DNA of 64,000 bases from Arthrobacter subterraneus (lineage in GTDB: Bacteria; Actinomycetota; Actinomycetes; Actinomycetales; Micrococcaceae): the NCBI RefSeq assembly GCF_900099735.1, contig NZ_FNDT01000010.1, positions 1 to 64,000 on the forward strand. Reading direction: 5' to 3'. Positions 51,532 to 61,556 of the stretch are shown here, in pieces (position 1 is the stretch's first letter; each line of letters starts with the position of its first letter). A program made the position numbers and the translations under genes. The notes beneath the pieces are model-generated. The model saw only the letters and a program-made list of their open reading frames with translations, was not told where the DNA came from and did not search any database.

Positions 51532-53454
51532 TCAGCGATACCGGCGATGCAGATCCGGCGCGTCCAGCGGCGTTCCATCTGCCTCCGCAATCCAGGGTCC
51601 GCTTCCCTCCGACTGGTCGAGAATTCCCTCCTCAAGCCATGAATGGCGTCCGTCGAGGATACTCCGTGCGAGCTTATAGTCGGCGGAGTCCGTGTTCCTC
51701 CAGAGATCGGTGAACAGCTGCTCGACCCGCAGGCGCCCCTGCCCGCAGAAAACCTCTGCCAGGTCACCGGCCTCCCGCCGCCCCTGGCCCTGGAGGTGCT
51801 TTGCGTGTGAGCAGGTGGCGGCCATGGCGAACAGTTCCGCTCCGATGTCCACGATCCGCCCCAGGAACACCTGCCGGTGCTCAAGTTTCGCCTGCCAGCG
51901 CGCCATTCCCAGGAAGGTATGACGTGCAAGGCGGCGTGAGGCCCGTTCCACGTAGCGGACGTGCCGGGCCAGCCGTCCGAAATCGGAGTAGGAGCGCGGC
52001 GACAGGCCCGGCCCGGCCACCAGATGCGGGAGCCAGCCCGCGTAGAACCCGCTGGCGCCGGCTGCCGCTTTTGCCTTTGCCCGGAAGTCAGCGTCCGACG
52101 ACGCGAGGTCACCTGCCGCCGCAAGGTGGGCATCGACTGCCTCCCGGGCGATCAGCAGGTGCATAATTTCCGAGGAGCCCTCGAAGATCCGGTTGATCCG
52201 CAGGTCCCGCAGCTGCTGTTCGGCAGGAACCGCCCGTTCTCCCCGAGCCTTGAGCGACGCCGCAGTCTCATACCCGCGGCCTCCGCGGACCTGAACCAGT
52301 TCATCGGCGATCCGGTAAGCCATCTCGCTGGACCACAGCTTCGCAAGGGCAGCTTCGATGCGGACGTCCTTCTGTCCCGAATCGGCCAGCGCCGCAGACA
52401 GTTCAAAGACAGACTCAAGGGCAAAGGCGGTGGCGGCAATGAAGGAGATTTTCTGTGCGACTGCCTCATGATGGCCGATCGGCCGGCCCCACTGCACTCT
52501 GGCGTTGGACCATTCGCGGGCAATTTTCAGTGACCATTTGCCTGAGCCTGCGCAGTTGGCCGGGATGGAGAGCCGGCCCGTGTTGAGGGTGGTCAGGGCA
52601 ATCTTGAGGCCCTGTCCCTCCCTGCCCAGGCGGTTGGCGACCGGTATCCGGACATTGTTGAACCGGGTGACTCCGTTTTCGATCCCGCGCAGACCCATGA
52701 ACGCGTTGCGGTGGGTCACGGTGATGCCGGGTGCGTCAGCCTCGACCACAAAAGCGGAAATGCCGCCTGGTCCGCCGCTGTGCGGCGGAACCTTCGCCAT
52801 CACCACCACCAGCTCGGCGATCACACCGTTGGTGGTCCATAGTTTGCTGCCGTTGAGTACGTACGTGCCGTCGTCGTCATTACGGGTGGCGGTGGCACTC
52901 ATGCGGGCTGGGTCGGATCCGACATCGGGTTCGGTAAGCAGGAAGGCCGAGATCGCGCCCGACGCGCAACGCGGAAGATACTCCTGCTTCTGCTCGGGTG
53001 TGCCGAACATGCGCACGGGTTCGGGTACGCCGATGGACTGGTGCGCGGAGACCAGGGCACCCAGACTGGGGTGGACCGACGTGAGCAGCATCAGGGCGCG
53101 CCCGTAATAGGTCAATGAGAGACCCAACCCGCCATATTCGCGGGGGATCTTGATGCCGAAGACGCCGAGAGCGGTGAGATCCCGCAGATATTCGTCCGGG
53201 ATGCGTGAATCCCGCTCGATCACTTGTCCGTCCAGCCGTTCCAGCAGCGAGGTGAGCCGGCGAAGGAATTCTTCGCCGTCGTCGTTCTCCGTATAGAAGG
53301 AGGCTGGCTGGGGGTGGATCAGCGAGATATCGCAGCGGCCCAGATACAGGCCCTTGGCGAAGCTCGGGCGGTTCCACTCGGTCTCGCGGGCGGACTCGGC
53401 CACCTCCCGGGAAGTGCGTTCGTTGACGTTCTCCTGAAATGTTTCGGCGCTCAT
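51532..53454 (-). CDS. Acyl-CoA dehydrogenase, large form
   Basis: ATG 53454 follows AAAGG. The 640-residue protein has the acyl-CoA dehydrogenase core: FLLTEPDVGSDPARMSATA, NGSKLWTTNG, VQWGRPIGHHEAVAQK, and RDLRINRIFEGSSEIMH where Glu is the expected catalytic base. It carries N- and C-terminal extensions of about 70 and 150 residues compared with the usual 380. Such large forms occur in very-long-chain and DNA-damage-linked subfamilies. It uses FAD to introduce a double bond into an acyl-CoA. Confidence 0.92.
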   Translation of the reverse strand: MSAETFQENVNERTSREVAESARETEWNRPSFAKGLYLGRCDISLIHPQPASFYTENDDGEEFLRRLTSLLERLDGQVIERDSRIPDEYLRDLTALGVFGIKIPREYGGLGLSLTYYGRALMLLTSVHPSLGALVSAHQSIGVPEPVRMFGTPEQKQEYLPRCASGAISAFLLTEPDVGSDPARMSATATRNDDDGTYVLNGSKLWTTNGVIAELVVVMAKVPPHSGGPGGISAFVVEADAPGITVTHRNAFMGLRGIENGVTRFNNVRIPVANRLGREGQGLKIALTTLNTGRLSIPANCAGSGKWSLKIAREWSNARVQWGRPIGHHEAVAQKISFIAATAFALESVFELSAALADSGQKDVRIEAALAKLWSSEMAYRIADELVQVRGGRGYETAASLKARGERAVPAEQQLRDLRINRIFEGSSEIMHLLIAREAVDAHLAAAGDLASSDADFRAKAKAAAGASGFYAGWLPHLVAGPGLSPRSYSDFGRLARHVRYVERASRRLARHTFLGMARWQAKLEHRQVFLGRIVDIGAELFAMAATCSHAKHLQGQGRREAGDLAEVFCGQGRLRVEQLFTDLWRNTDSADYKLARSILDGRHSWLEEGILDQSEGSGPWIAEADGTPLDAPDLHRRYR

Positions 53455-53665
53455 GGCAGGCCCTTTCAGTGGCAGGCTCCGCCAGCCGGAACCGGCCATA
53501 TCTAATGCTACTCCCCAGTAGGAAACCGAATACTAGCGTCATATAAGCGGTTTGAAGAACGCCCTCTATGTTTTCCCAAGAATTGTCCAAGGAATGGGGA
53601 GCACCCTGTGGAAACCGGACCCGTTAGTAAGCATGGTTTCGGTTACAAAACGAGGGAGCTCTGAA

Positions 53666-55801
53666 ATGTCCAACCACCAACCTGCGGTCAGCCCCCCTTA
53701 TGGGCGCCGTACAATTCGTCTCACATCATCTGTTCTTACCAGCGCACTGCTTATTACTGCACTTGCGCCTCTTGCGGCCGGCCCTGCACAGGCCGAGCTT
53801 GCCGCAGTCGGTCCCATCGATGCTGCGACCGGCTATCCGGCGTGGTACTCGGACGGAACAGTTCGCCTGAAGCTGTGCGTTGACCCGGCCGAGGGATGTC
53901 TCGCTGAATTGCCGGATCCGAACGCACCCATCTCCCATCCGGACAATTTTCCGGGTGAATCCTTCTGGTTCGCAGCGGAGGCTTCGGGCGGAAACCTTCG
54001 CCTTTACGAGGCCGCACTGGAAGCGGCGCATACCACCGAGGAAGCCGTGGCGGGTGAGCAGATTGCCTTCGCTCGGCTTCGATTCCGCCTGACCGGACTG
54101 GTCAACGGCGCTGAGTACACCATCACCCACCCCTACGGCGTACACACCTTCACCGCCGCTGCAGGTGGTATCAATGTCACTATCGATGAAGGGGACTGCG
54201 CAACATCGCCCTGCAATTTCGACCTCGCACGTGATGCGTTCCTCGGTGATTTCGGGGGACCCGGACAGACTGCCACCTTCCTTCGGCAGGAAGGCGCGGC
54301 ACCGGGCACGATCGGAAGCATCAACGCCTCACTCCCCGTCACGGGTGCTCCGTCCGGCAATAACTTCGTCCAGGTCGACGGGCCGAACGCAGGTGGACCT
54401 GGTGTGAATACTCTGACGGTGGACCGGTTCGCCGTCCAGGGTGTTATCTCAACCGACGTGGATGGAGCGCCGTCCACGCCGGACCTCGCCGCTGCGAGCG
54501 ATACGGGCCGTTCCAGCGCTGACAACATCACCAACGCGACGACGCCTACCTTCACCGGCACGGCCACTGCTGGCTCAACGGTGGAGCTTGTTGTAGACGG
54601 GGCCGCGACCGGAGTAACGACTGTAGCAACCGGTGGTGCGTACTCGCTCACGGCGGTGGCACCGCTCGCGGACGGAGCGCACCGCATCATAGCGAGGATA
54701 AACGGGGACCCCAACCTCGATTCCGCGCCGCTTGCCATCACGGTCGATACCGTAGCCCCGGCGGCGTCGGTGGCACCACCGCTGCCGTCCAACCCCAGCG
54801 CAGACGCTACCCCGACCCTCAGCTTCACGTCGGAGGCGAACGCAAACTTCGAATGCCAGTTGCTTCCCAGCAACCCGATCTTCGCGCCATGCACCTCGCC
54901 GCACACCTACGACGCACAGCTGAACGGTGACTACACCTTCAACGTCCGGGCAACGGATGTCGCGGGCAATACCGGCGCCAACGCCACCTATGCCTGGCGC
55001 ATCGGCACAACCACACCACCACCGCCACCTCCGGCGGGCACCGCCGAGCAGAAGGACATGAACGGTGACGGCAACCCCGACATCGTGGCAAGGGACTCCG
55101 GCGGACGGCTCTGGCTCTACCCCTCGACCGCCGCAGGCGGCTTCGGCAGCCGGATCCAGATCGGCAGCGGCTGGGGTTCCATGAACGCCATCCTGCAACC
55201 GGGTGACTTCAGCGGCGACGGACGCTCCGACATCATGGCCCGCGACACGTCCGGACGGCTCTGGCTCTACACCGGAACCGGAACGGGACGGATCAACGGC
55301 GGCGTCCAGGTCGGCAACGGCTGGCAGGGCATGACCGCGCTGATCACACCGGGTGATTTCAACGGTGACAACAGAGTTGATCTGCTGGCCCGCAGCTCCA
55401 CCGGTGCACTCTACCTGTACCCCGGCAACGGGGCAGGCGGATGGGGTGCCCGCACCCAGCCAGGTTCCGGATGGGGCGGCTTCACGACCCTGCTCAGCAC
55501 CGGTGACTTCAGTGGTGACGGCAACTCCGACGTCATCGCCCGCACCTCCACCGGCGCCCTCTGGCTCTATCGCGGCAACGGAACCGGCCGGTTCGGTACC
55601 GCCAACCAGATCGGCTCCGGCTGGAACGGTTACACCATCACCGGTCCAGGCGCCTGGGGCACCGCGGACGCCAACAGTGACCTGGTGGCCCGTGACAGCG
55701 CCGGCGGACTCTTCGTCTACCGCGGAAACGGCACCGGCGGTTTCGTCGGATCCCGCACCCAGATCGGCAACGGCTGGGGTGGTTTCACCATCGTCCAGTA
55801 G
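53666..55801 (+). CDS. Secreted protein with Ig-like and FG-GAP/VCBS repeats
   Basis: ATG 53666 follows GAGGGAG, and the first 50 residues form a signal peptide (LTSSVLTSALLITALAPLAA, cut after AQA). A middle part has a unique N-terminal domain (about 50-230) and Big-type Ig-like domains (for example ATTPTFTGTATAGSTVELVV and ADATPTLSFTSEANANFECQ). A Pro linker (TTPPPPPPAG) follows, then five FG-GAP repeats (DMNGDGNPDIVARDSGGRLW and others). The last 220 residues closely parallel the repeats of the metalloprotease at 28447. No catalytic motif is seen; a role in surface binding is likely. Confidence 0.85.
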   Translation: MSNHQPAVSPPYGRRTIRLTSSVLTSALLITALAPLAAGPAQAELAAVGPIDAATGYPAWYSDGTVRLKLCVDPAEGCLAELPDPNAPISHPDNFPGESFWFAAEASGGNLRLYEAALEAAHTTEEAVAGEQIAFARLRFRLTGLVNGAEYTITHPYGVHTFTAAAGGINVTIDEGDCATSPCNFDLARDAFLGDFGGPGQTATFLRQEGAAPGTIGSINASLPVTGAPSGNNFVQVDGPNAGGPGVNTLTVDRFAVQGVISTDVDGAPSTPDLAAASDTGRSSADNITNATTPTFTGTATAGSTVELVVDGAATGVTTVATGGAYSLTAVAPLADGAHRIIARINGDPNLDSAPLAITVDTVAPAASVAPPLPSNPSADATPTLSFTSEANANFECQLLPSNPIFAPCTSPHTYDAQLNGDYTFNVRATDVAGNTGANATYAWRIGTTTPPPPPPAGTAEQKDMNGDGNPDIVARDSGGRLWLYPSTAAGGFGSRIQIGSGWGSMNAILQPGDFSGDGRSDIMARDTSGRLWLYTGTGTGRINGGVQVGNGWQGMTALITPGDFNGDNRVDLLARSSTGALYLYPGNGAGGWGARTQPGSGWGGFTTLLSTGDFSGDGNSDVIARTSTGALWLYRGNGTGRFGTANQIGSGWNGYTITGPGAWGTADANSDLVARDSAGGLFVYRGNGTGGFVGSRTQIGNGWGGFTIVQ

Positions 55802-55822
55802 CTGACCGAACCACCTGAACAA

Positions 55823-55862
55823 CAGGAGATCCCCTCCCGCTTAGGCAGGAGGGGATCTCCTG
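55823..55862. terminator. Terminator hairpin
   Basis: CAGGAGATCCCCTCC (55823-55837) and its perfect complement (55848-55862) enclose a 10-nt loop just after the FG-GAP gene stop. There is no T tract. Confidence 0.8.
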
Positions 55863-55902
55863 CATGTCAGCAGGACGCGCCTCCAACCAATAGATTAGGA
55901 AG

Positions 55903-57969
55903 ATGGCTGAGCAAACTCCCCTCCAGCACCTTGCCGAGCAGTACCGCGTCGGAACCACCTTCAAGGGGTGGGACGGCGCGCCCCGGACGGTCAGCGATGA
56001 CACCCTGGTGTCGGTCCTCACCGCGCTGGGAGTTGACTGCGCAACCGACGACGACATCGCAGCCTCCCTCCGCGCTGCAGAACGCGCGCCGTGGGCGCGG
56101 ACGCTTCCTGCCGCCGTCGTCGTCCGCCAGGGCGATCCCACCACTGTGCCCGTGAATGTGCCTTCCGGCGCCGCGCCGTCCCTGCGCATCGAACTGGAGG
56201 ACGGGACGGAGCTGCCGCTGACCGTGGGCAGCCCCCAGACCGGGGACGCGGATGGGATCAGCCGCTTTGCTGTGGACCTGCCGCCCGATCTGCCGCTCGG
56301 CTGGCATTCGCTGGTTGCGTCCGTCGGCTCGGCCGAGACCAGCTGCGCGCTGGTGGTGACTCCGAGACGGCTCAGCACCGCCGACAGGCTGACCCGCACC
56401 TGGGGGCTCATGGCGCAGCTGTATTCGGTTCGCTCGGAGGCCTCGTGGGGAATCGGGGACCTCGACGACCTCGCGCGGCTTGCCGAGATTTCCGCTGCGA
56501 AGGGTGCGGGCTTTGTGCTGATCAACCCGCTGCACGCGGCGCAGCCCAAGCCTCCAGTGGAGGCGTCTCCCTACCTTCCGAGTACCCGCCGGTTCTTCAA
56601 CCCCATCTATCTCAGGGTGGAGAACGTTGCGGAATTCGGCGGTCTGTCCGGGGCGGAGGCGGAGACGGTCCGCAACCTGGCCGCCGGGTTTAAGGCCGCG
56701 AACCACAATGCAGAAGTGATTGACCGGGACCCGAGCTACGCCGCCAAACTGCAGGCGCTGGAGCTGATCTTCGCCGTCGGACGTACTCCCGAACGGGAGG
56801 AAGCCTTCCAGCGGTTCCGCGAGGAGGCAGGCCCCGGCCTGGAGAACTTCGCACTGTGGTCGGCGCTCGCCGAGACGCTCCCGGAGGGTGCTGCTGAGTG
56901 GGAGGATCCCGAATACCTCGAGGCCCAGCGGGTACGGCTCGGTTCCCGGATCGAGTTCCATGCCTGGCTGCAGTGGCTCTGCGATGAACAGCTCGAGACA
57001 GCGCAGCGGGCCGCCGCCGCAGCCGGGATGAACCTTGGCATCATGCACGACCTCGCGGTTGGGGTCCATCCCGCCGGCGCCGACGCGTGGACCCTCCGCG
57101 ACGTCCTGGCCTCGGGAATCAGCGTCGGCGCGCCGCCGGACATGTTCAACCAGCAGGGACAGGACTGGGCCCAGCCGCCCTGGCACCCGGAACGGCTCGC
57201 GGAATCCGGCTACGCCCCCTACCGGGATATGCTGCGCACCATCCTTCGCCATGCGGGCGGGATCCGGATCGACCACATCCTCGGACTGTTCCGCCTCTGG
57301 TGGATCCCGCAGGGCTCCAGCCCCGGGAACGGAGCCTACGTCTACTACGACCACGAGGCCCTCATCGGCATCCTCGCCCTCGAAGCGGAACGGGCAGGTG
57401 CCGTGGTGGTCGGTGAAGACCTCGGCGTCTTCGAGCCCGGAGTGCAGGAGTACCTGGCGGAGCGCGGCGTCCTGGGCACCTCAATCCTGTGGTTTGAGTA
57501 CGACGACGAAGAACCGCGTCCCGCCGAGCAGTACCGGACAGCGTGCCTCACCACGGTCACCACCCACGACCTGCCGCCCAGCGCCGGCTACCTCGCCGGA
57601 CGGCACGTGGAACTGCGTGAGCGGCTGGGTCTGTTGGGCAGGCCTGTGGAGGAGGAGAAAGAAGCGGACCGGGAAGCGCAGGAGCAGGTGCTGTCGCTGG
57701 TCCGCTCCACCACCGGCACCCGGCCGGCAACGGTGCAGGAGACGGTCGAGGCCATGCACACGTTCATCGCGACAACGCCGTCCGTGCTGCTCGGTGTAGC
57801 GTTGACGGACGCCGTCGGCGAGGAGCGGACGCAGAACCAGCCAGGCACCACAGCCGAGCAGTATCCCAACTGGCAGGTCCCGCTGGCGGGTCCGGACGGC
57901 GTCGTGCTCGTTGAGGACCTGGCTGAGCTGGCCCGGTTCGAATCGCTGGTGCGTTCCATCCAACCGTAA
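55903..57969 (+). CDS. malQ: 4-alpha-glucanotransferase
   Basis: The 688-residue protein is of the long bacterial MalQ class (GH77). An N-terminal beta domain of about 160 residues precedes the barrel. WGIGDLDDLARLAEISAAKG, GIRIDHILGLFRLWW (nucleophile Asp), VVVGEDLGVFEPGV (acid/base Glu) and TVTTHDLPPSAGYL (transition-state Asp) are visible. It transfers maltosyl units between glucans for maltodextrin and glycogen use. It stands alone after a terminator. Confidence 0.94.
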   Translation: MAEQTPLQHLAEQYRVGTTFKGWDGAPRTVSDDTLVSVLTALGVDCATDDDIAASLRAAERAPWARTLPAAVVVRQGDPTTVPVNVPSGAAPSLRIELEDGTELPLTVGSPQTGDADGISRFAVDLPPDLPLGWHSLVASVGSAETSCALVVTPRRLSTADRLTRTWGLMAQLYSVRSEASWGIGDLDDLARLAEISAAKGAGFVLINPLHAAQPKPPVEASPYLPSTRRFFNPIYLRVENVAEFGGLSGAEAETVRNLAAGFKAANHNAEVIDRDPSYAAKLQALELIFAVGRTPEREEAFQRFREEAGPGLENFALWSALAETLPEGAAEWEDPEYLEAQRVRLGSRIEFHAWLQWLCDEQLETAQRAAAAAGMNLGIMHDLAVGVHPAGADAWTLRDVLASGISVGAPPDMFNQQGQDWAQPPWHPERLAESGYAPYRDMLRTILRHAGGIRIDHILGLFRLWWIPQGSSPGNGAYVYYDHEALIGILALEAERAGAVVVGEDLGVFEPGVQEYLAERGVLGTSILWFEYDDEEPRPAEQYRTACLTTVTTHDLPPSAGYLAGRHVELRERLGLLGRPVEEEKEADREAQEQVLSLVRSTTGTRPATVQETVEAMHTFIATTPSVLLGVALTDAVGEERTQNQPGTTAEQYPNWQVPLAGPDGVVLVEDLAELARFESLVRSIQP

Positions 57970-58087
57970 ACCGACTACGAACACCGTTCATCGCGTCAGA
58001 ATGACCGTTCACCGCACGACGGCGGTGCTTGCTCCAGGCAACGTGTGACCTAATGCACAATATTCTGTGGTGGGGGCTGAGCGGACG

Positions 58088-59509
58088 ATGACGTCCAACA
58101 ATAGAGAAAGAGGCATTCCGTCCATGAGCTGGCTCGACAGGGATCACACCATAGCCCCACCCGGATTCAACCGCTGGCTGATTCCGCCGGCAGCACTCGC
58201 CGTGCATTTGTGCATCGGCCAGGCATACGCAACCAGCGTCTACAAGACGGCGCTGGTGGAACACTTCGACGCAAGTCTGACGCAGATCGGTCTGATCTTC
58301 TCCATCGCCATTGTGATGCTCGGCCTGTCCGCGGCCGTCATGGGCACCTGGGTTGACACGAACGGACCGCGCAAGGCCATGTTCACCTCAGCAATGTTCT
58401 GGGTGAGCGGCTTCCTGGTGGGTGCTCTCGGCATCTTCACCAACCAGCTCTGGCTGGTCTATCTCGGCTACGGCGTCATCGGCGGAATCGGCCTCGGTAT
58501 CGGCTACATCTCGCCCGTGTCCACGCTGATCAAGTGGTTCCCGGACCGGCCGGGACTGGCCACCGGAATGGCGATCATGGGGTTCGGCGGCGGTGCGCTG
58601 ATCGCCAGCCCGCTGTCCACCCAGCTGCTCAGGATGTATGACCCGAACTCGGGCGCTGAAGGATGGGTTGCCAGCGGTGAAGCCGTGGGAATGCTCTTCG
58701 TGACACTCGCAGTGATCTACCTCATCTACATGGTGTTCGGTGCTTTCACCATCAAGGTTCCCGCTGCGGACTGGCGTCCGGAAGGGTTCGATCCGAGCAC
58801 GCTGAAGTCGAAGCCGCTTGTCACCACTGACCATGTGTCGGCCAAGAACGCCATCCGCACCAAGCAGTTCTGGCTGATCTGGATTGTGCTCTTCTGCAAC
58901 GTCACGGCCGGGATCGGCATTCTTGAGCAGGCTGCACCCATGATCCAGGACTTCTTCCGCCAGCCTGACGGCATCAGCGCCGTTTCGGTGGCGGTGGCCG
59001 GCGGTTTTGTCGGTCTGCTGTCCATCGGCAACATGGCGGGTCGGTTTGTCTGGTCGAGCACCTCGGACCACATTGGCCGCAAACGCATCTACATGGTGTA
59101 CCTCGGTGTCGGTGCCATCCTTTACACGGTACTTGCCCTTGCGGGTGCCTCAACCACCATCCTCTACGTGCTGCTCGCGTTTGTGATCATCTCCTTCTAC
59201 GGCGGCGGTTTCGCCACTGTCCCGGCGTACCTCCGCGACCTGTTCGGCACGTTCCAGGTGGGCGCCATCCACGGCCGCCTCCTGACGGCCTGGTCCGCAG
59301 CCGGCATCGCCGGACCGCTGATCGTGAACGGGTTCCTTGATGCACGCGGTACTCCCGGGCAATTGGTTGCGGCGGATTACCAGCCCGCCCTCCTAACCAT
59401 GGTTGGCCTGCTGATCATCGGGTTCATTGCAAACCTGCTGATCAAGCCTGTGGATTCGCGCTTCCACGAACCGAAGAAGACAATTACCGAACCCGCAATG
59501 GAGGCATGA
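58088..59509 (+). CDS. OFA-family MFS transporter (oxalate/formate antiporter type)
   Basis: The 473-residue protein (ATG 58088; ATG 58124 is an alternative) has 12 membrane helices. It begins the core with FNRWLIPPAALAVHLCIGQAYATSV, characteristic of OFA (TC 2.A.1.11) members, and carries GTWVDTNGPRKAMF and GRFVWSSTSDHIGRKRIYM loops. It likely exchanges small organic acids. The 36-residue gene that follows by one base is its usual companion. Confidence 0.9.
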   Translation: MTSNNRERGIPSMSWLDRDHTIAPPGFNRWLIPPAALAVHLCIGQAYATSVYKTALVEHFDASLTQIGLIFSIAIVMLGLSAAVMGTWVDTNGPRKAMFTSAMFWVSGFLVGALGIFTNQLWLVYLGYGVIGGIGLGIGYISPVSTLIKWFPDRPGLATGMAIMGFGGGALIASPLSTQLLRMYDPNSGAEGWVASGEAVGMLFVTLAVIYLIYMVFGAFTIKVPAADWRPEGFDPSTLKSKPLVTTDHVSAKNAIRTKQFWLIWIVLFCNVTAGIGILEQAAPMIQDFFRQPDGISAVSVAVAGGFVGLLSIGNMAGRFVWSSTSDHIGRKRIYMVYLGVGAILYTVLALAGASTTILYVLLAFVIISFYGGGFATVPAYLRDLFGTFQVGAIHGRLLTAWSAAGIAGPLIVNGFLDARGTPGQLVAADYQPALLTMVGLLIIGFIANLLIKPVDSRFHEPKKTITEPAMEA

Positions 59510-59510
59510 G

Positions 59511-59621
59511 ATGGAAATCAGCAAGGCACGACTGACCGTTGTCTGGGCACTCGTGGCAGTGCCCCTGGCCTACGGGATCTTTATGACACTCACCCGGGTG
59601 GCCGCACTGTTCACTGGCTAG
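59511..59621 (+). CDS. MFS transporter small subunit, one membrane helix
   Basis: A 36-residue gene starts at ATG 59511, one base after the transporter stop, with GGAGG upstream inside the transporter gene. The product has one hydrophobic helix (LTVVWALVAVPLAYGIFMTL). Proteins of this length and pattern regularly follow OFA-type transporters in Actinobacteria and are called MFS transporter small subunits. Confidence 0.85.
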   Translation: MEISKARLTVVWALVAVPLAYGIFMTLTRVAALFTG

Positions 59622-59637
59622 CCCGGAATTGACAGAC

Positions 59638-59681
59638 CAGAAGACGCCGCCGTGGACGATGTTGACGGCGGCGGTCTTCTG
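59638..59681. terminator. Terminator hairpin after the OFA operon
   Basis: CAGAAGACGCCGCCGT and ACGGCGGCGGTCTTCTG pair with a one-base bulge around an 11-nt loop. It lies between converging genes. Confidence 0.75.
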
Positions 59682-59695
59682 TGGGGTACACGTAC

Positions 59696-60679
59696 CTACC
59701 AGCGCGGGTGGACGGCTTCCCGGAAGTGCCGGTCGTAAATGTCCTGGACACCGGTGCTCATGCTGTTGCCGACCTCGGAATGTCCCCCGGCTTCGGCGTT
59801 TGCCCGTGCCTGGGCAGCGGACCGGGCTCCGGGAATTACAGTGCTCACGCCGTCCTGCGCGATGATCCAGGCGAGCGCCGCCTGGGCGGTACTCACGCCG
59901 TCCGGCACCAGGGCGCTGAACTCCTGTGCCGCTGCCAGGCCGGTCTCGAAGTCCACTCCCGAGAACGTCTCGCCGACGTCGAACGCCGCACCCGTCCGGT
60001 TGTAGTTGCGGTGGTCATCTTCGGGGAACGCGGTGTCCTTGCTGTATTTGCCGGACAGGAGCCCCGAGGCCAGCGGAACCCTGGCGATAATTCCGACGCC
60101 GGCCTGCCGCGCGGCGGGAAGTACTTCATCGAGCGGCTTGAGGCGGAAGGCGTTGAGGATGATCTGCACGGTGGCGGTGTTGCCCCGCCGGATTGCTTCG
60201 AGAGCCTCATCGGTCCTCTCCACACTGACTCCGTAGTTCCGGATCACTCCTTCTGACACGAGTGTGTCCAGTGCGTCGTACACCTCGGTTGAGGAGTACA
60301 CGGCGGAGGGAGGGCAGTGCAGTTGGACGAGGTCCAGGGTGTCCTGCCGGAGGTTGCGGCGCGAGCGGTCGGTCCACTCGCGGAAGTTGCTGAGGGTGTA
60401 GTACTCCGGAACCTGGTCCACGCGTCGGCCCATCTTGGTGGCGACAGTGATGTCCAGTCCCGGGTTGTCCGCGAGGAATGCGCCGATGGTCTGCTCGCTG
60501 CGTCCGTCGCCGTAGACATCCGCGGTATCGAAGAAGTTCACGCCCGCGTCAGCCGCGGCTTCCAGGACGGCGGTGGCGTCCTTCGGCTCGACTGAGCCCC
60601 AGTCCGCCCCGAGCTGCCACGTACCCAGCCCGATCACCGATACATTGCGCGCTGTCTTGCCAAGAGTGCGTTGTTCCAT
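59696..60679 (-). CDS. Aldo/keto reductase
   Basis: ATG 60679 (MEQRTLGKTARNVSVIGLGT) is preferred to the Met nine codons upstream because TATAGT lies about 8 bp before it, consistent with a leaderless start. The 327-residue protein has FFDTADVYGDGRSEQTIGAF (Asp, Tyr), VATKMGRR (Lys) and LVQLHCPP (His). This matches the general stress/YhdN-like aldo/keto reductases. It is followed on the same strand by nothing closely linked. Confidence 0.92.
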   Translation of the reverse strand: MEQRTLGKTARNVSVIGLGTWQLGADWGSVEPKDATAVLEAAADAGVNFFDTADVYGDGRSEQTIGAFLADNPGLDITVATKMGRRVDQVPEYYTLSNFREWTDRSRRNLRQDTLDLVQLHCPPSAVYSSTEVYDALDTLVSEGVIRNYGVSVERTDEALEAIRRGNTATVQIILNAFRLKPLDEVLPAARQAGVGIIARVPLASGLLSGKYSKDTAFPEDDHRNYNRTGAAFDVGETFSGVDFETGLAAAQEFSALVPDGVSTAQAALAWIIAQDGVSTVIPGARSAAQARANAEAGGHSEVGNSMSTGVQDIYDRHFREAVHPRW

Positions 60680-60702
60680 TGTTCGACTATAGGGCGGCAG
60701 AC

Positions 60703-61494
60703 TCACATCAGCGACAGGACGAACGCCAGGACAAATCCTGCCGCCGTGCTCAGGGCAACGGCGGGCCCGCCGTGTTCATACGCCTCAGGCATCAGGGTGT
60801 CCGCCAGGGACGCGATCACGGCACCGGCGGCAAAGGCCAGGGGTAGTGAGATGGTCTGCGGATCCGCGCCGGAGAGCGGACCGGCACCGATCACGACGGC
60901 GGCCACCAGCAGTACCGCACATGCTGTCCAGAGGCCCAGGATCTTGCCCCTGGACATGCCCTGGCTCTGCATCGAGGACGAGCCGACCAGAGCCTCGGGC
61001 AGGTTGGAGACAAAGATCGCGGCGAGGAGCGCCAGCCCGCCCGTGCCCTCACCCAGGGCTACGCCGAGGGCCACGTTCTCCGGGATGCCGTCGAGTGTGA
61101 CCGCGGCGAGAAGCGCGAGTCCCGCTGCTCCACGGGTGGAGACGCTTGATGACTTCTTCTCCTGCGCGGCGGCGTCGGTATCGAGTTTGGCGCTGCCCTG
61201 GTATTCGTCAGCCGGAACGTCCTGCTCTCCCGGCTGGGCCCACTTGTCCAACAGGGCGCTCAGCACGGTGAAGACCACGGCACCGGCGAACAGCCCGCCC
61301 GCGGCAAGGACTATTCCGCCGTGCTCATAGGCATCGAAGAACAGCTCGAACGCCAGGGCCGTAATGAGCGATCCGGCGGCGAAAGCCAGCAGCATTGCGA
61401 GGATCCGCTTCGGCAGTTCGAAGCGGATACCGATGAGTGAGCCGATAATGAGCGGCGTTGACGCGATGACCCCGAACAGCAGCGACGTTCCCAT
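60703..61494 (-). CDS. ZIP-family divalent metal transporter
   Basis: The 263-residue membrane protein has eight predicted helices. The paired metal-site motifs are AAVTLDGIPENVALGVALG and FVSNLPEALVGS, and a His/acidic-containing intracellular loop lies between helices 3 and 4. ZIP proteins move zinc, iron or manganese into the cytoplasm. It sits upstream of the aldo/keto reductase on the same strand with 23 bp between them. Confidence 0.9.
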   Translation of the reverse strand: MGTSLLFGVIASTPLIIGSLIGIRFELPKRILAMLLAFAAGSLITALAFELFFDAYEHGGIVLAAGGLFAGAVVFTVLSALLDKWAQPGEQDVPADEYQGSAKLDTDAAAQEKKSSSVSTRGAAGLALLAAVTLDGIPENVALGVALGEGTGGLALLAAIFVSNLPEALVGSSSMQSQGMSRGKILGLWTACAVLLVAAVVIGAGPLSGADPQTISLPLAFAAGAVIASLADTLMPEAYEHGGPAVALSTAAGFVLAFVLSLM

Positions 61495-61556
61495 GCGCGC
61501 AAGTATAGGAGCGTGGACGAGCCCGTGGGGGCCGGCTTCCGGGCCCCCGCCCGTGG

